Positions 15,822 to 24,393 of a stretch of 64,000 nt of DNA are shown in pieces. Location of the stretch: the NCBI GenBank assembly GCA_964461715.1, contig CAYWVR010000013.1, forward strand, positions 25,561-89,560. Reading direction: 5' to 3'. The stretch is from CAYWVR01 sp964461715 (lineage in GTDB: Bacteria; Planctomycetota; Phycisphaerae; FEN-1346). The stretch's first letter is position 1. Each line of letters begins with the position of its first letter. The notes beneath the pieces were generated by a model, which worked only from the letters and a program-made list of their open reading frames with translations, was not told where the DNA came from and did not search any database. The position numbers and the translations under genes were made by a program.

Positions 15822-17365
15822 GCTCTCGACGCGGGCTCGCCTTGCCGCTGCCGCCACACGAACCCCACAACCAGCATCGCGGCATAGGCCAGCAGGGCCC
15901 AGTAGAGGACCTGGAGCATGAGGCTGGTGTAATCGTCGAGGATGGCGGCCAGGGGGTAGTAGAGCGTGAAGATGAGCACCAGCCCCGCCGTCTGGGCAGA
16001 CGCGAACGTCCGGCCCCACCCGAGGAAAAGGTACGCCAGTGACACGGCCAGCGTCGCCCCCGCCGCCACCGCGAAGCATGCCGTGAAGCTCGTCCAATGC
16101 TCCGAGAGGTACGCCGTCAGCGTGTAGAAGAGGAATGTCGAGCCGGCCAGGACGCCGAGCGACAAGAGGTACTCCCGCCGCTCCAGGAGCACCCACGTGA
16201 AGACAAGCACGCCCGCCATCAGCGCCAGACCCCACGGCGCCTCGTGCAACAGCCGCGACGCGTACGCCCCCGGCTGGGTCATCTCCGGCAGGACCGTGCC
16301 CATGCCGAGAGTGGTGGCGGCGTCCTTCAGGTCCCATTCCATGACGACCGCGTCGCCCGGCTCGGTGGGCGGGGCCGCCAGCAGCGCCTCGCGGTTCGTC
16401 GGCGACATGCCGCCCACGGGCGGCGTGAAGTCCGTGTAATGGAGCCGCTGGGGGCCCAGGCCGCTCGGGTCCGGCCGTAGCGACAGGACCATCCGGTTCG
16501 ACGCCCGCTGGGCCATGTAGGCGGGCTTATAGCGGACGAAGTCCATCCCGCGCGACCGATAATGGACCTCGACCTTCGCCTCCTGTCCCGGCTCCATGGG
16601 CATCGTCCACGTCTGGTCGGTGTCGCTTCGGACGAGGTTCTCGCGCCAGTCCTGCCCGTCGACCCGGACGGTGAAGTCATCGTAGGTGCCCTGGTCGGCG
16701 GGCATCGGAAAGCGGAAGGCAGCCCGGGTGGCCTTGTCGGAGCGGTTGCGCACGAGGTACGCCAGCGTCCACTCGTCCTCATAGCCGGTGTAGTAGGCGG
16801 AGCCCTTCTGAAGGTACGTGAGCGTCAGGTCGACCCGGACGTCGGCCGAGACGATGGAGTTCTGGGGCACGTTCTCGCGGGCGGTGCGGGTGACGAGGGT
16901 CGGGCCGCCCTCGGTCCCGACGCCGGGGGGCCGCTCGTCGCCCTCGATCTCGATCTCCCGCCCCGTCTCCTCGAAGACGAGGAAGCGGCGGACCTTCTCG
17001 ATGGAGTGGGAGACCGACAGCTCGCGCTGCTCGTGCGGCATGCCCCAGTTGGTGCGGACGGCGTACTTGTTGGCCTCGGTCTGGTTCCCGTGACGGATGC
17101 GGAACTCGCGGGATTGATGGAGCATCGAGGCCCCAAGGGCCGCCACGATCGCTGCCCCCACAACGAGAACCATCAGACCGTTCGCGAGGGCCAGAAGCAC
17201 CGACCGCCACCCCCGCCCCTCCCGGGCCTCGCGGACGCTGCACCGCCACGGCGGCAGGAGCTGCAGCAGCACCGCCACCGCCAAGGCCACGAGGCCCATC
17301 GCGACCACGTATTCGGCCTTTTCCCCCACGTACTCGCGCAGGATTTCCAGCAGATTGCGATACAC
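15818..17365 (-). CDS. polytopic membrane protein, CreD-like
   Basis: The 515-residue protein has two hydrophobic N-terminal segments (about 20-40 and 58-80). A large beta-rich extracytoplasmic domain follows (about 85-350) with NSIVSADVRVDLTLTYLQKG and EDEWTLAYLVRNRS. The C-terminal third has five or six membrane segments ending QTAGLVLIFTLYYPLAAILDDYTSL. This layout and the C-terminal LxxLEDYxLL-type motif resemble CreD, an inner-membrane protein tied to stress and beta-lactam tolerance. The match is by layout and a short motif only. It is translationally coupled to the downstream hydrolase. Confidence 0.5.
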   Translation of the reverse strand: MYRNLLEILREYVGEKAEYVVAMGLVALAVAVLLQLLPPWRCSVREAREGRGWRSVLLALANGLMVLVVGAAIVAALGASMLHQSREFRIRHGNQTEANKYAVRTNWGMPHEQRELSVSHSIEKVRRFLVFEETGREIEIEGDERPPGVGTEGGPTLVTRTARENVPQNSIVSADVRVDLTLTYLQKGSAYYTGYEDEWTLAYLVRNRSDKATRAAFRFPMPADQGTYDDFTVRVDGQDWRENLVRSDTDQTWTMPMEPGQEAKVEVHYRSRGMDFVRYKPAYMAQRASNRMVLSLRPDPSGLGPQRLHYTDFTPPVGGMSPTNREALLAAPPTEPGDAVVMEWDLKDAATTLGMGTVLPEMTQPGAYASRLLHEAPWGLALMAGVLVFTWVLLERREYLLSLGVLAGSTFLFYTLTAYLSEHWTSFTACFAVAAGATLAVSLAYLFLGWGRTFASAQTAGLVLIFTLYYPLAAILDDYTSLMLQVLYWALLAYAAMLVVGFVWRQRQGEPASRA

Positions 17366-17618
17366 GGACCATCCTCCTCCCGGGTCGATCGAGGCGCGGC
17401 GGCACAGGCTTCAGGCGTGCAGGACGGGGCCGGGGCGTGGGGCAGCGGCACATTTCTACCGCGCGGACGCGGGCCCGTCAAGCCCCGAATCACCGCGATG
17501 CGACCGGAAATCGCACCAAGGCCTATCGCTCCGGGAGCCGTTTTCGCTAAAACGTCGTTAGGATTTGCGCCAATCGGGGGAGTCCGGTGGCCACGGGCCG
17601 GGGTCGGTGGTTTTCGGC

Positions 17619-17735
17619 TTGATTCGCCGGGGCCACCCATCTATGATAATGGCCGCGTCCCGGAACCCACCTCCCGGGGCCGGAGGTCCGCTACGGCGGG
17701 CGCTATTCAGTCGCCCGGCCCCGGGCTCTTTCTTT
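17619..17735 (+). promoter_or_regulatory. promoter followed by a terminator-like hairpin: leader RNA or small RNA candidate
   Basis: TTGATT (17619-17624), 17 bases, TATGAT (17642-17647) forms a good sigma70-type promoter. About 20 bases after the expected start there is a perfect 11-bp inverted repeat, CCCGGGGCCGG (17673-17683) and CCGGCCCCGGG (17715-17725). It is followed by CTCTTTCTTT. A short RNA of about 75-80 nucleotides would result, or an attenuated leader for ffh. No open reading frame is seen inside. Confidence 0.45.
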
Positions 17736-17823
17736 CCCGTTCCCGGCACGGTCAGGCGATGTCTCGCGCATGGCCGCGTGATACAGCGTGGCCACGCCAC
17801 TCGCCGTGGCTTTGCCGCCGCCC

Positions 17824-17851
17824 TTGAATCTCGCCAGCGCGCGGGTACACT
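17824..17851 (+). promoter_or_regulatory. promoter of ffh
   Basis: TTGAAT (17824-17829), 16 bases, TACACT (17846-17851), giving a leader of about 35 bases before the ATG at 17892. Confidence 0.55.
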
Positions 17852-17891
17852 GAATCGACGTCCCCGTGTCCCCGAAACCCGCGAGAGGACC

Positions 17892-19304
17892 ATGTTCGAG
17901 AGTCTGACCGAGAAGCTCAACGGCGTCGTTCGGAACCTCAGCGGCCGCGGGCGCCTCCGCGAATCCAACATCCAGGACGCCCTCCGCCAGGTCCGCACGG
18001 CCCTGCTGGAGGCCGACGTCCAGATTCAAGTGGCCCGTGACTTCATCGAGCGGGTCCGCGAGAAGGCCCTCGGTCAGGAGGTCCTCAAGACCCTCCGCCC
18101 GGACCAGGTCTTCATCAAGGTCCTCTACGATGAGATGGTCGAACTGATGGGCCCGGTGGACCCGAAGATCCCCCGGGCCGACGCCCCGCCCACGGTCATC
18201 ATGCTGGCGGGCCTGCAGGGCTCCGGCAAGACGACCACCGCTGGCAAGCTCGCCCGCCTCATCCAGGAGAAGGGCCACCGGCCCCTCCTCGTGGCGTGCG
18301 ATTGCCACCGCCCGGCGGCGGTCGAACAGCTCATGGTCGTGGCAGGCCAAGTCGACACCCCCGTCTACAGCGAGGGCATCGGCGACCCGGTGCGCATCGC
18401 CAAGAAGGGCCTCAAGGCCGCCCGCGCCCAGAACGCCGACACGGTCATCGTGGACACGGCCGGCCGCCTCCACATCGACCAGGCGATGATGCGTGAGGCG
18501 AAGGACATCGCCAAGGCGGTCTCGCCCCACCAGATCTACCTCGTCTGCGACGCCATGACCGGCCAGGACGCCGTCACCAGCGCCCGGGAGTTCAACGAGG
18601 CCCTCGAGCTCTCGGCCGTCATTCTGACGAAGCTCGACGGCGACGCGCGCGGCGGGGCGGCCCTCTCGGTGAAGGCCGTCACGGGCAAGCCCATCAAGTT
18701 CGTCGGCGTCGGCGAGAAGCTCGACCGGCTCGAGGAGTTCCACCCCGACCGGATGGCCAACCGCATCCTGGGCATGGGCGACGTGGTCAGTCTCGTGGAG
18801 AAGGCCCAGCATGCCGTCGACGAGGAAGAGGCCGTGCGGATGCAGGAGAAGCTCCGCAAGGCCGAGTTCGGCCTCGACGATTTCCTCGGCCAGATCCGCC
18901 AGATGCGGAAGATGGGGCCCCTGAAGGAGATCCTCTCGATGATCCCCGGCATGGGCTCAGCCATGAAGGACCTGCCCGTCGACGACGCCGAACTCGACCA
19001 GACCGAGGCGATCATCCATTCCATGACTCCCGCCGAGCGATCCAAACCCGAGCTGATCGACGCCTCTCGGCGACGCCGCATCGCCCGGGGGTGTGGCATG
19101 GACCCGCAGGACGTGGCGGGTCTCGTCAAGAGCTTCGGCCAGGTTCGCGACATGATCAAACAGATGCAGGGCCAGGGCATGTTCGGCGGCGGGCGGCGAG
19201 CCATGGCCCAGCAAATGGCCTCCATCGACCTCTTTGGCGGCCCCACCCGCAAGAAACGCCGCCGCTCCAAACGCAAGAAACGCCGCAAGGGCAAGTCGCG
19301 GTAG
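17892..19304 (+). CDS. ffh: signal recognition particle protein
   Basis: The 470-residue SRP54-type GTPase binds signal sequences of nascent membrane proteins and targets ribosomes to FtsY. It has the N domain (about 1-90), G1 motif GLQGSGKTTTAGKLA (about 107), DTAGRLHID (about 190), TKLDGDARGGAA (about 246), and the methionine-rich M domain (about 325-450) with IRQMRKMGPLKEILSMIPGMG. The tail is very basic (KKRRRSKRKKRRKGKSR). The ATG at 17892 follows GAGAGG. Usual neighbours such as rpsP or ylxM are absent, and the downstream sequence is a decayed gene. Confidence 0.95.
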   Translation: MFESLTEKLNGVVRNLSGRGRLRESNIQDALRQVRTALLEADVQIQVARDFIERVREKALGQEVLKTLRPDQVFIKVLYDEMVELMGPVDPKIPRADAPPTVIMLAGLQGSGKTTTAGKLARLIQEKGHRPLLVACDCHRPAAVEQLMVVAGQVDTPVYSEGIGDPVRIAKKGLKAARAQNADTVIVDTAGRLHIDQAMMREAKDIAKAVSPHQIYLVCDAMTGQDAVTSAREFNEALELSAVILTKLDGDARGGAALSVKAVTGKPIKFVGVGEKLDRLEEFHPDRMANRILGMGDVVSLVEKAQHAVDEEEAVRMQEKLRKAEFGLDDFLGQIRQMRKMGPLKEILSMIPGMGSAMKDLPVDDAELDQTEAIIHSMTPAERSKPELIDASRRRRIARGCGMDPQDVAGLVKSFGQVRDMIKQMQGQGMFGGGRRAMAQQMASIDLFGGPTRKKRRRSKRKKRRKGKSR

Positions 19305-19329
19305 CGCCCGGCCCGGCGGCCGGGCCGTG

Positions 19330-20103
19330 GAAGGTCGGCTGCGCCTACGCGACGTACACGGACGACGGGAAGCCGCCGGCGTTTGAGCACGGGGGCCCGA
19401 TGCGCGGTGAGCCGCTCGGGCCGATGCTCCTCGACCCGATCATGGGCGAGACCGGTGCTGCGCCGGCCCAGGTGGCCATGGCCGGCGGCGCCCTGTCGCG
19501 CCGAGCCCTGTACGCCCGCTTCGTGCCCGTCGCTCGACGGCCTGACGCCCGTCTGGGTCGAGGAGGGCCCGGAGACCGTGTCCCAGCTTGCCGAACGTGC
19601 CGCGGGGACCACTGCCCGGCCAAGTGCCGACGGGACCCGCCTGGCATGACCTCGCCCGTCCCAAGGCGCGGTCGCGGCACGAGGGCGAGACGATCTACGG
19701 CCTCGACGTGGCGATCGAGGACGGGACGCTGACCGTCCGCTCGGAAATGCCGATGATCACGTGGCCGGACCTGCACCTCCTGGCCCGGTGGTGGGTGAAC
19801 GGGCGCCCGGTGCGGCCCGCGCGACCCGAGAGCGTGCGATCGATCAGCCTCGGACGGCTCGTCTCAACGGGGACGGAGATGCGCGTCGACTTCCGCCTGC
19901 CCAAGACCCTCGGCCCGCTGAAGGTCGGCGACACGGTCGGCCTCCAGCTCCTCTACTCGCCCGGCATGATTGCCCAGCTCCCCACGTTCCCCTGTCCCGA
20001 GACCCTCGCCTCGTCCTCCCCCACCTCCACCGCCCGCGTCCCGCTTCTCAGCCGCCGTCTCGACGTCCGCGTCACCGAGCCGATGCTCGCCTCACGCCCG
20101 TAG
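19330..20103 (+). pseudogene. decayed protein gene, frame broken at least twice
   Basis: Protein-like stretches move between the three forward frames. About 19340-19530 reads VGCAYATYTDDGKPPAFEHGG and GPMLLDPIMGE. About 19527-19646 reads SLDGLTPVWVEEGPETVSQL. From about 19640 to 20103 the frame reads TIYGLDVAIEDGTLTV, SEMPMITWPDLHLLARWW and ending FRLPKTLGPLKVGDTVGLQL. Joined, they look like one protein of some 250 residues with beta-rich character. I do not recognise the family. The switch near 19640-19650 (GTRLA in one frame, WHDLARPK in the next) is clear. Either it is a pseudogene or the assembly has indels here. Confidence 0.45.
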
Positions 20104-20180
20104 AGGTAGAGGATCGTCACAAGGAATTGGCTGCTCTGCGGCGAAATCGGCCACGGTCAGACGACCCCCACGAGCCCCTG

Positions 20181-20283
20181 CAACAAAGGGGACATTTTCC
20201 TTTTTTACAGAACTGGAGGCCCCGAAATCGTCTTCTTGCTAGCGCCAGGGCGATTTCGAAAAAGGGGAATGTCCCCTTTGTTG
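20181..20283. repeat. 103-bp nested palindrome with GGGGACATT/AATGTCCCC ends
   Basis: The outer arms 20181-20206 and 20258-20283 match at 23 of 26 positions when folded, ending in CAACAAAGGGGACATT and AATGTCCCCTTTGTTG. A perfect inner pair, CGAAATCG (20223-20230) and CGATTTCG (20251-20258), continues the structure. The element is notably AT-richer than its surroundings and ends 8 bases before the stop of the URO-D-like gene. It resembles palindromic REP/MITE-type units carried by small single-strand transposases. It could also act as a two-way terminator between convergent genes, given T6 at 20201 and A-runs on the other side. Confidence 0.7.
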
Positions 20284-20291
20284 CGCAGGCT

Positions 20292-21383
20292 TCAGGAGAC
20301 GCCGTAGGCCTCGATCTTCCGCAGGGCCTTGTCACGCCCTTCCGGCTTCACAGTCTGGAAGCTCAGGGCGATGCCGCGGGCAGTGCCGAGGCGCTGGACA
20401 AGGCGGTCGAAGTCCTCGAGGGTCCCCGTGAACTGGACCCGCTTGCCGGCGGCGAGGATCCGCTCGTAGACCTCCGGCCACGCCCCGGGCGGCGGCTGGC
20501 CGGCCCCGGGCACCCACTGGACCCCCGCCAGCTCCGGAATCTCCAGCAGGAGATCCAGGTGCGGCAGCTGGCCCACCCCGTCCAGATGATAGAACCCATC
20601 GTCCAGGCGTCGGCACGTCGCGGCCAGCTCCGGTCGCACGAACCGCTCGAACATCCGCGGGCCGATCATGTAGGCAAAGTCGCACTGGAGCATGTAATGC
20701 GACCGGGGCGCGAAGAGCCCGGCCCACGCCGACCACCCCGGGTCCGTCCGCCGCAGGATCGCATCGAAGTGCTCGAACGCCGCCCACCATGCCTCGTGGA
20801 TTTGCCACGTGAGACGCTCGACCGCCTCCGGATGGTCCACGAGGGCCAGGAGCATCTTCTCGCCGGGGTAGAAGCTGGCGAGGACATCGACCGCCCCGCC
20901 GAGGTCGGTCATGGCCACCTGCACGAGCCCCTGCCACCGCCGGCCGGCGGCCCGCATGATCTTCGCGATGCGGCGGACCCAGGGGTGGTCGATGTCGAGC
21001 GCGAGGTCGCGCTGCGCGAGGGGCACGTCGCGGTCCGGTTGGAACCAGACGGTAACGGCCGGCGGCTTCGAGACCTCTGTCCGGGCCCCGAGAAACGCTG
21101 CCAGCACGCCGGGTCCGAAGTTCGGCCACACGTGCGGGAAGGCGTCGCCGAGGAACTCGCGGCCGGCAAGCTGCCAGTCCCACACGTCAACGATCGCCTC
21201 CGCCGGGACCGACGCATCGTAGCTGGCCGTGCGGCCCCGCGGCTCTACGGCCGGCGGCGCGCGGCCCGGGTCGCCGCCTTTGACGACCAAGGGGATGATA
21301 GGCCGCTCCAGCCGCCCTTCCCACCACGCGGTCCAGTCGGCCCGGACCTTGGCCCAGCGCTCCTCGGTGAAGTCGATAGGCAC
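20292..21383 (-). CDS. uroporphyrinogen decarboxylase (URO-D)-like protein
   Basis: The 363-residue protein has the URO-D/corrinoid methyltransferase barrel look: early DFTEERWAKVRADWTAWW, middle VAMTDLGGAVDVLASFYPGE, YMLQCDFAYMIGP, then YHLDGVGQLPHLDLLLEIP and VQWVPGAGQPPPG. Such stand-alone members in Planctomycetota are rarely true heme enzymes and more often methyltransferase-like proteins of unknown substrate. The tetrapyrrole substrate-binding motifs of HemE were not seen. GTG start at 21383 with GGGAGG upstream. It lies 17 bases after the aminotransferase gene in the same operon. Confidence 0.65.
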   Translation of the reverse strand: MPIDFTEERWAKVRADWTAWWEGRLERPIIPLVVKGGDPGRAPPAVEPRGRTASYDASVPAEAIVDVWDWQLAGREFLGDAFPHVWPNFGPGVLAAFLGARTEVSKPPAVTVWFQPDRDVPLAQRDLALDIDHPWVRRIAKIMRAAGRRWQGLVQVAMTDLGGAVDVLASFYPGEKMLLALVDHPEAVERLTWQIHEAWWAAFEHFDAILRRTDPGWSAWAGLFAPRSHYMLQCDFAYMIGPRMFERFVRPELAATCRRLDDGFYHLDGVGQLPHLDLLLEIPELAGVQWVPGAGQPPPGAWPEVYERILAAGKRVQFTGTLEDFDRLVQRLGTARGIALSFQTVKPEGRDKALRKIEAYGVS

Positions 21384-21400
21384 AGGGTCGGACCTCCCGA

Positions 21401-22693
21401 TTACGTGGCCACGCGCCCGAGCGCCCGGGCCAGCCGCGTCGCGCCCTCGACGAGGGTCGCCTCGTCGGGGAAGACGTAGCAGAGGCGCATCGAGCGGCGA
21501 TTGACGGAACGGATCGTGCCCTCGGGGCCCGTCGGGACGGCGCACAGCTCGCCGGGGACGTAGAGGACCTTCTCCTCAAGGGCGGCCTTAAAGAGCGGCG
21601 ACTCGGCCCCCGTCTCGATGCCCTTCGGCAGCGTCGTCCAGACGTACATGCCGCCTCGGGGCAGGGCATAATCGAGCTTAAGGTCCGGCGGGACGTGCGC
21701 TTCGAGCGTCTCGATCATCAGGGCACACTTGCGCCGGTACCGCTCCCGCAGCCCCTCCGTGTGCCGCGCGCACTCGCCGCTTGTAACGAGCCGCAGGGCG
21801 AGCTGCTGGCAGAGGTTCGAGGACCCGAAGTCGTGGTGGCCCTTGAACCGGAGGATGACGTCCCGCACCGGCCGCGGCGCGAGGCCAAACCCCAGCCGCA
21901 GCCCCGGCGAGAGGCACTTCGAGAGCGACTGGGTGTAGGCGATCCACTCCATCGCGGGCTGTCGCTCAAAAAGCGGGGCCGTATCCTCGACGGCCGGGAA
22001 CCGCAGGTCCCGGTAGGCGGCATCCTCGACGACCAGGGCCCGAAGGCCCCGCTCCCGCCACCGGACCAGGAGGTCGTAGACGGCGTCGCGCCGCTCAGGC
22101 GCGAGGCTGACGCCCGTCGGGTTCGCGAAGTAGGTCATCAGGTAGATGAGCTTGACGCGCCCCAAGCGCCCCTCGGCCCCCAGGGACTCAAGCGCCTGCT
22201 CCAGCGCCTCCGGCCGCAGGCCCTCGTGATCGCAGGCCGCGCCGCGAAGCACCGCCCCGAACGACTCGAGCGCCCCGACGTAAACGAAGTACGAGGGATC
22301 CTCGGTCAGGACGACGTCGCCGGGGTCGAGGAGGGCCTCGGCCAGGAGGTAGAGGAACTGCTGGCTGCCGCTCGTGATGACGACGTCCTCGGGCCCGACG
22401 CCGCGCCAGAGGGGGGCGCCGGACCCGGCCCGCAGCGTCTCCAGCACCGCCTCGCGCAGGCGCGGGTCGCCGTGGGTCGTGCCGTACTGGAGGGCGGCCC
22501 GTCCGAGGTGCGGGTCGGCCAGAAGGTCGCAGGCGGCCCGGGCGGCGGCCCGGTGCGGCAGGGCCTCCTGATCCACGAACCCCGCGGCCAGGCTCACCAA
22601 GTCCGGCACCTCGAGGGCCCGGGCCATGAGCCAGCTGATGGCGGGGTCGCGGCCGGCGCGCCCGCGCTCGGAGAATGGGAAGTCGGCGCCCAT
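21401..22693 (-). CDS. PLP-dependent aminotransferase, class I/II
   Basis: The 430-residue fold-type I enzyme shows ISWLMARALEVPDLVSLAAG at the start, GSQQFLYLLAEALLDPGD (about 110), TEDPSYFVY, YFANPTGVSLAPERR (about 200), VVEDAAYRDLRF and the PLP lysine in YTQSLSKCLSPGLRLGFG (about 255). The order and the early ISWLMAR resemble 2-aminoadipate/MocR-like transaminases, so an alpha-amino acid donor with broad specificity is likely. It is the middle gene between the DUF1080 and URO-D-like genes. The reason for this grouping is not apparent. Confidence 0.8.
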   Translation of the reverse strand: MGADFPFSERGRAGRDPAISWLMARALEVPDLVSLAAGFVDQEALPHRAAARAACDLLADPHLGRAALQYGTTHGDPRLREAVLETLRAGSGAPLWRGVGPEDVVITSGSQQFLYLLAEALLDPGDVVLTEDPSYFVYVGALESFGAVLRGAACDHEGLRPEALEQALESLGAEGRLGRVKLIYLMTYFANPTGVSLAPERRDAVYDLLVRWRERGLRALVVEDAAYRDLRFPAVEDTAPLFERQPAMEWIAYTQSLSKCLSPGLRLGFGLAPRPVRDVILRFKGHHDFGSSNLCQQLALRLVTSGECARHTEGLRERYRRKCALMIETLEAHVPPDLKLDYALPRGGMYVWTTLPKGIETGAESPLFKAALEEKVLYVPGELCAVPTGPEGTIRSVNRRSMRLCYVFPDEATLVEGATRLARALGRVAT

Positions 22694-22708
22694 GTCCCGG
22701 TTATCGAC

Positions 22709-23374
22709 CTACAGGGGCCGAATCTTGATGTCGCGGAACCAGACGGGATCGCCGTGGTCCTGGAGGGCAATGCGCCCCCGCTCGGCCTTCGCGAAGCCCG
22801 CGAACTTCGTGAACTTCGAGTCGGCCACCAGCGCCTCGAATTCCGGGCTCCCGATCTCGAAGCGGAGCGTCTCCGTCCCATTCAGGCCGAACGCGACGTT
22901 CGGCCCGACGGCCCGGATGGTGGCGGTGTTCCACTCCCCCGCCGGCTTCGAGTAATCCTTGCCACCCTTGGGGGGGATGAGGGCGTAGAGGGAGCCGACC
23001 ATGGTCTTCGGGTTCGCGCCGTCGCGATGGCCCGTCTCGGGGTCGTTGTCGATGATCTGCTGCTCCGGCCCGGTCCGCCAGACGGTCTCCTCCTCGTCGG
23101 TGACGCGGAAGAAAATGCCGGAGTTGCCGCCTTCGGAGATCTTCCAGTCGAGGGAAAGCTCGAAGTCGCCGAAGCTCTCCTTGGTGACAATGTCGCCGGC
23201 CTTCTCGATGCGTGTGAGGGTCCCGTCGACAGCCTGCCACGCCTCGGGCAGGTGGTCCTTGCGGAATCCAATCCAGGCGTCGGTCGAGGTCCCGTCGAAA
23301 AGGAGTTTCCAGCCGTCGGCCTTCTCGACCTCCGTCAGCGTGTTCGGTTTCGGTTCACCGCAGCAGCAGCCCAT
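22709..23374 (-). CDS. DUF1080 protein (3-keto-disaccharide hydrolase-like)
   Basis: The 221-residue protein is one DUF1080 jelly-roll: DGWKLLFDGTSTDAWIGF (about 20), a central ESFGDFELSLDWKISEGGNSGIFFRV (about 68-93) and the end DPVWFRDIKIRPL. This concanavalin-like fold is now linked to hydrolysis of 3-keto-glycosides and is expanded in Planctomycetota. Most members are exported. This one starts MGCCCGEP with no signal peptide, although the cysteine cluster is odd. First gene of the operon, with a good promoter upstream. Confidence 0.82.
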   Translation of the reverse strand: MGCCCGEPKPNTLTEVEKADGWKLLFDGTSTDAWIGFRKDHLPEAWQAVDGTLTRIEKAGDIVTKESFGDFELSLDWKISEGGNSGIFFRVTDEEETVWRTGPEQQIIDNDPETGHRDGANPKTMVGSLYALIPPKGGKDYSKPAGEWNTATIRAVGPNVAFGLNGTETLRFEIGSPEFEALVADSKFTKFAGFAKAERGRIALQDHGDPVWFRDIKIRPL

Positions 23375-23427
23375 GTTTCGCCCTTTGCCTCGCCCCGACC
23401 CCAGTGCCAGGGAGTATCAAAGGGGCG

Positions 23428-23456
23428 AGTCTAGCGGCGCCGCGATGCGGACACAA
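23428..23456 (-). promoter_or_regulatory. promoter of the DUF1080-aminotransferase operon
   Basis: On the minus strand, TTGTGT (23456-23451), 17 bases, TAGACT (23433-23428), about 53 bases before the ATG at 23374. Confidence 0.5.
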
Positions 23457-23470
23457 GGGGTTTGCGCCGG

Positions 23471-24292
23471 CTACAGCACCACCACCGGGCCCGGGGCGAA
23501 CTGGTCGGCGGCGGAGAAGTCGACGGCGCCGGCTCGGCAGGAGGCGAGGCGGGCCTGGGCCTCGATGGCGAGGCGCGGCGTGTTGCAGTCCCGCGAGAGA
23601 TGCGCGAGGATGACGTGCTTCAGTCGGCCCGGGCGACCGCGGCCCGATACCGCCGCCACGGCCTCGGCGGCGGCCGCGTTCGAGAGATGCCCGTGCGGGC
23701 CCGCGATCCGGTCAATCAGGTCCCACGGACGACCGCTTCGCGAGAGCATCTCCGGGTCGTGGTTCGATTCCAGGACGAGGCAGTCCGCCCCCGTGAACCA
23801 CTCCAGCCCGCCGTGCGGCACGTGGCCGAGGTCGGTCGCCACGGTCGCCACGCGCCGCCACGCGCCTGACCCGAGCGTGAACCGGAACCCCAGGCACCGG
23901 CCGGGGGCATCGTGCGGCAGGTCGAAGGCCTCGGCCACCAGGTCGCCCACGGCGACCGGCTCGCCGTTGACGGGGCGAGCCAGCCCCACCGCCATCAGCT
24001 TCCGGAACCCCGGCACGCGCAGCGTCAGTTCCGCGAAGTTGTCGTTCGTCGAATGGACCGGCACGCCGTAGCGGACGCAGAACCCGGCGGCCGCCTGCGA
24101 GAAGTGGTCCCGGTGCGTGTGCGTCAGGAGCACCGCCCCCAGGTCCTCCGGGCCCAGGCCCGCGTGCGCAAGGCCCGCCTTGACCCGCTTCTGGGTGGTT
24201 CCGAAATCGACGAGGACAGCGGCCCGGTCGGTGCGGACCAGCAGGGCGTTGCCGAGGCTCCCGCTGGCGATCGGACAGACGACGGAAGGCAT
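23471..24292 (-). CDS. MBL-fold metallo-hydrolase (YycJ/WalJ-like)
   Basis: The 273-residue protein has the metallo-beta-lactamase signature LLTHTHRDHFSQAAAGF (about 57-73). It starts with the YycJ-like PIASGSLGNALLV and has DLGHVPHGGLEWF and VLESNHDPEMLSRSGRPWDL, where HDP carries a further metal ligand, and ends near HVILAHLSRDCN. YycJ/WalJ enzymes are exonucleases linked to cell-wall signalling in Firmicutes. In other phyla the role is open. It stands alone between the DUF1080 operon and the Nif3 gene. Confidence 0.8.
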   Translation of the reverse strand: MPSVVCPIASGSLGNALLVRTDRAAVLVDFGTTQKRVKAGLAHAGLGPEDLGAVLLTHTHRDHFSQAAAGFCVRYGVPVHSTNDNFAELTLRVPGFRKLMAVGLARPVNGEPVAVGDLVAEAFDLPHDAPGRCLGFRFTLGSGAWRRVATVATDLGHVPHGGLEWFTGADCLVLESNHDPEMLSRSGRPWDLIDRIAGPHGHLSNAAAAEAVAAVSGRGRPGRLKHVILAHLSRDCNTPRLAIEAQARLASCRAGAVDFSAADQFAPGPVVVL

Positions 24293-24393
24293 GCCCCACT
24301 CCCCACGTTTCGTCGCGGACTCCCCGGTCCGCAGGAAGCTCCTGTGACTCGAACCACGCGCGCGGCGGCCGCACCACGGCCAACAAGACGCAG

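Larger units (their letters stand above)
17366..17891. other. intergenic region between the CreD-like gene and ffh
   Basis: This is 526 bases between divergent genes. It holds the ribosome site of the CreD-like gene near 17375-17385, a promoter-plus-hairpin unit (17619-17735) and a second promoter right before ffh (17824-17851). I see no convincing protein gene. Confidence 0.7.

Noticed and set aside
17655..17730. 4.5S signal recognition particle RNA beside ffh
   Set aside because: The conserved SRP core (GGUCAGG...GGAAGG...AGCAGCC) is not there; only a GGAA occurs by chance and is not closed by a stem.
22709..23374. DUF1080 protein as a lipoprotein because of its N-terminal cysteines
   Set aside because: MGCCCGEP is not preceded by a hydrophobic signal, and no in-frame upstream start gives one.
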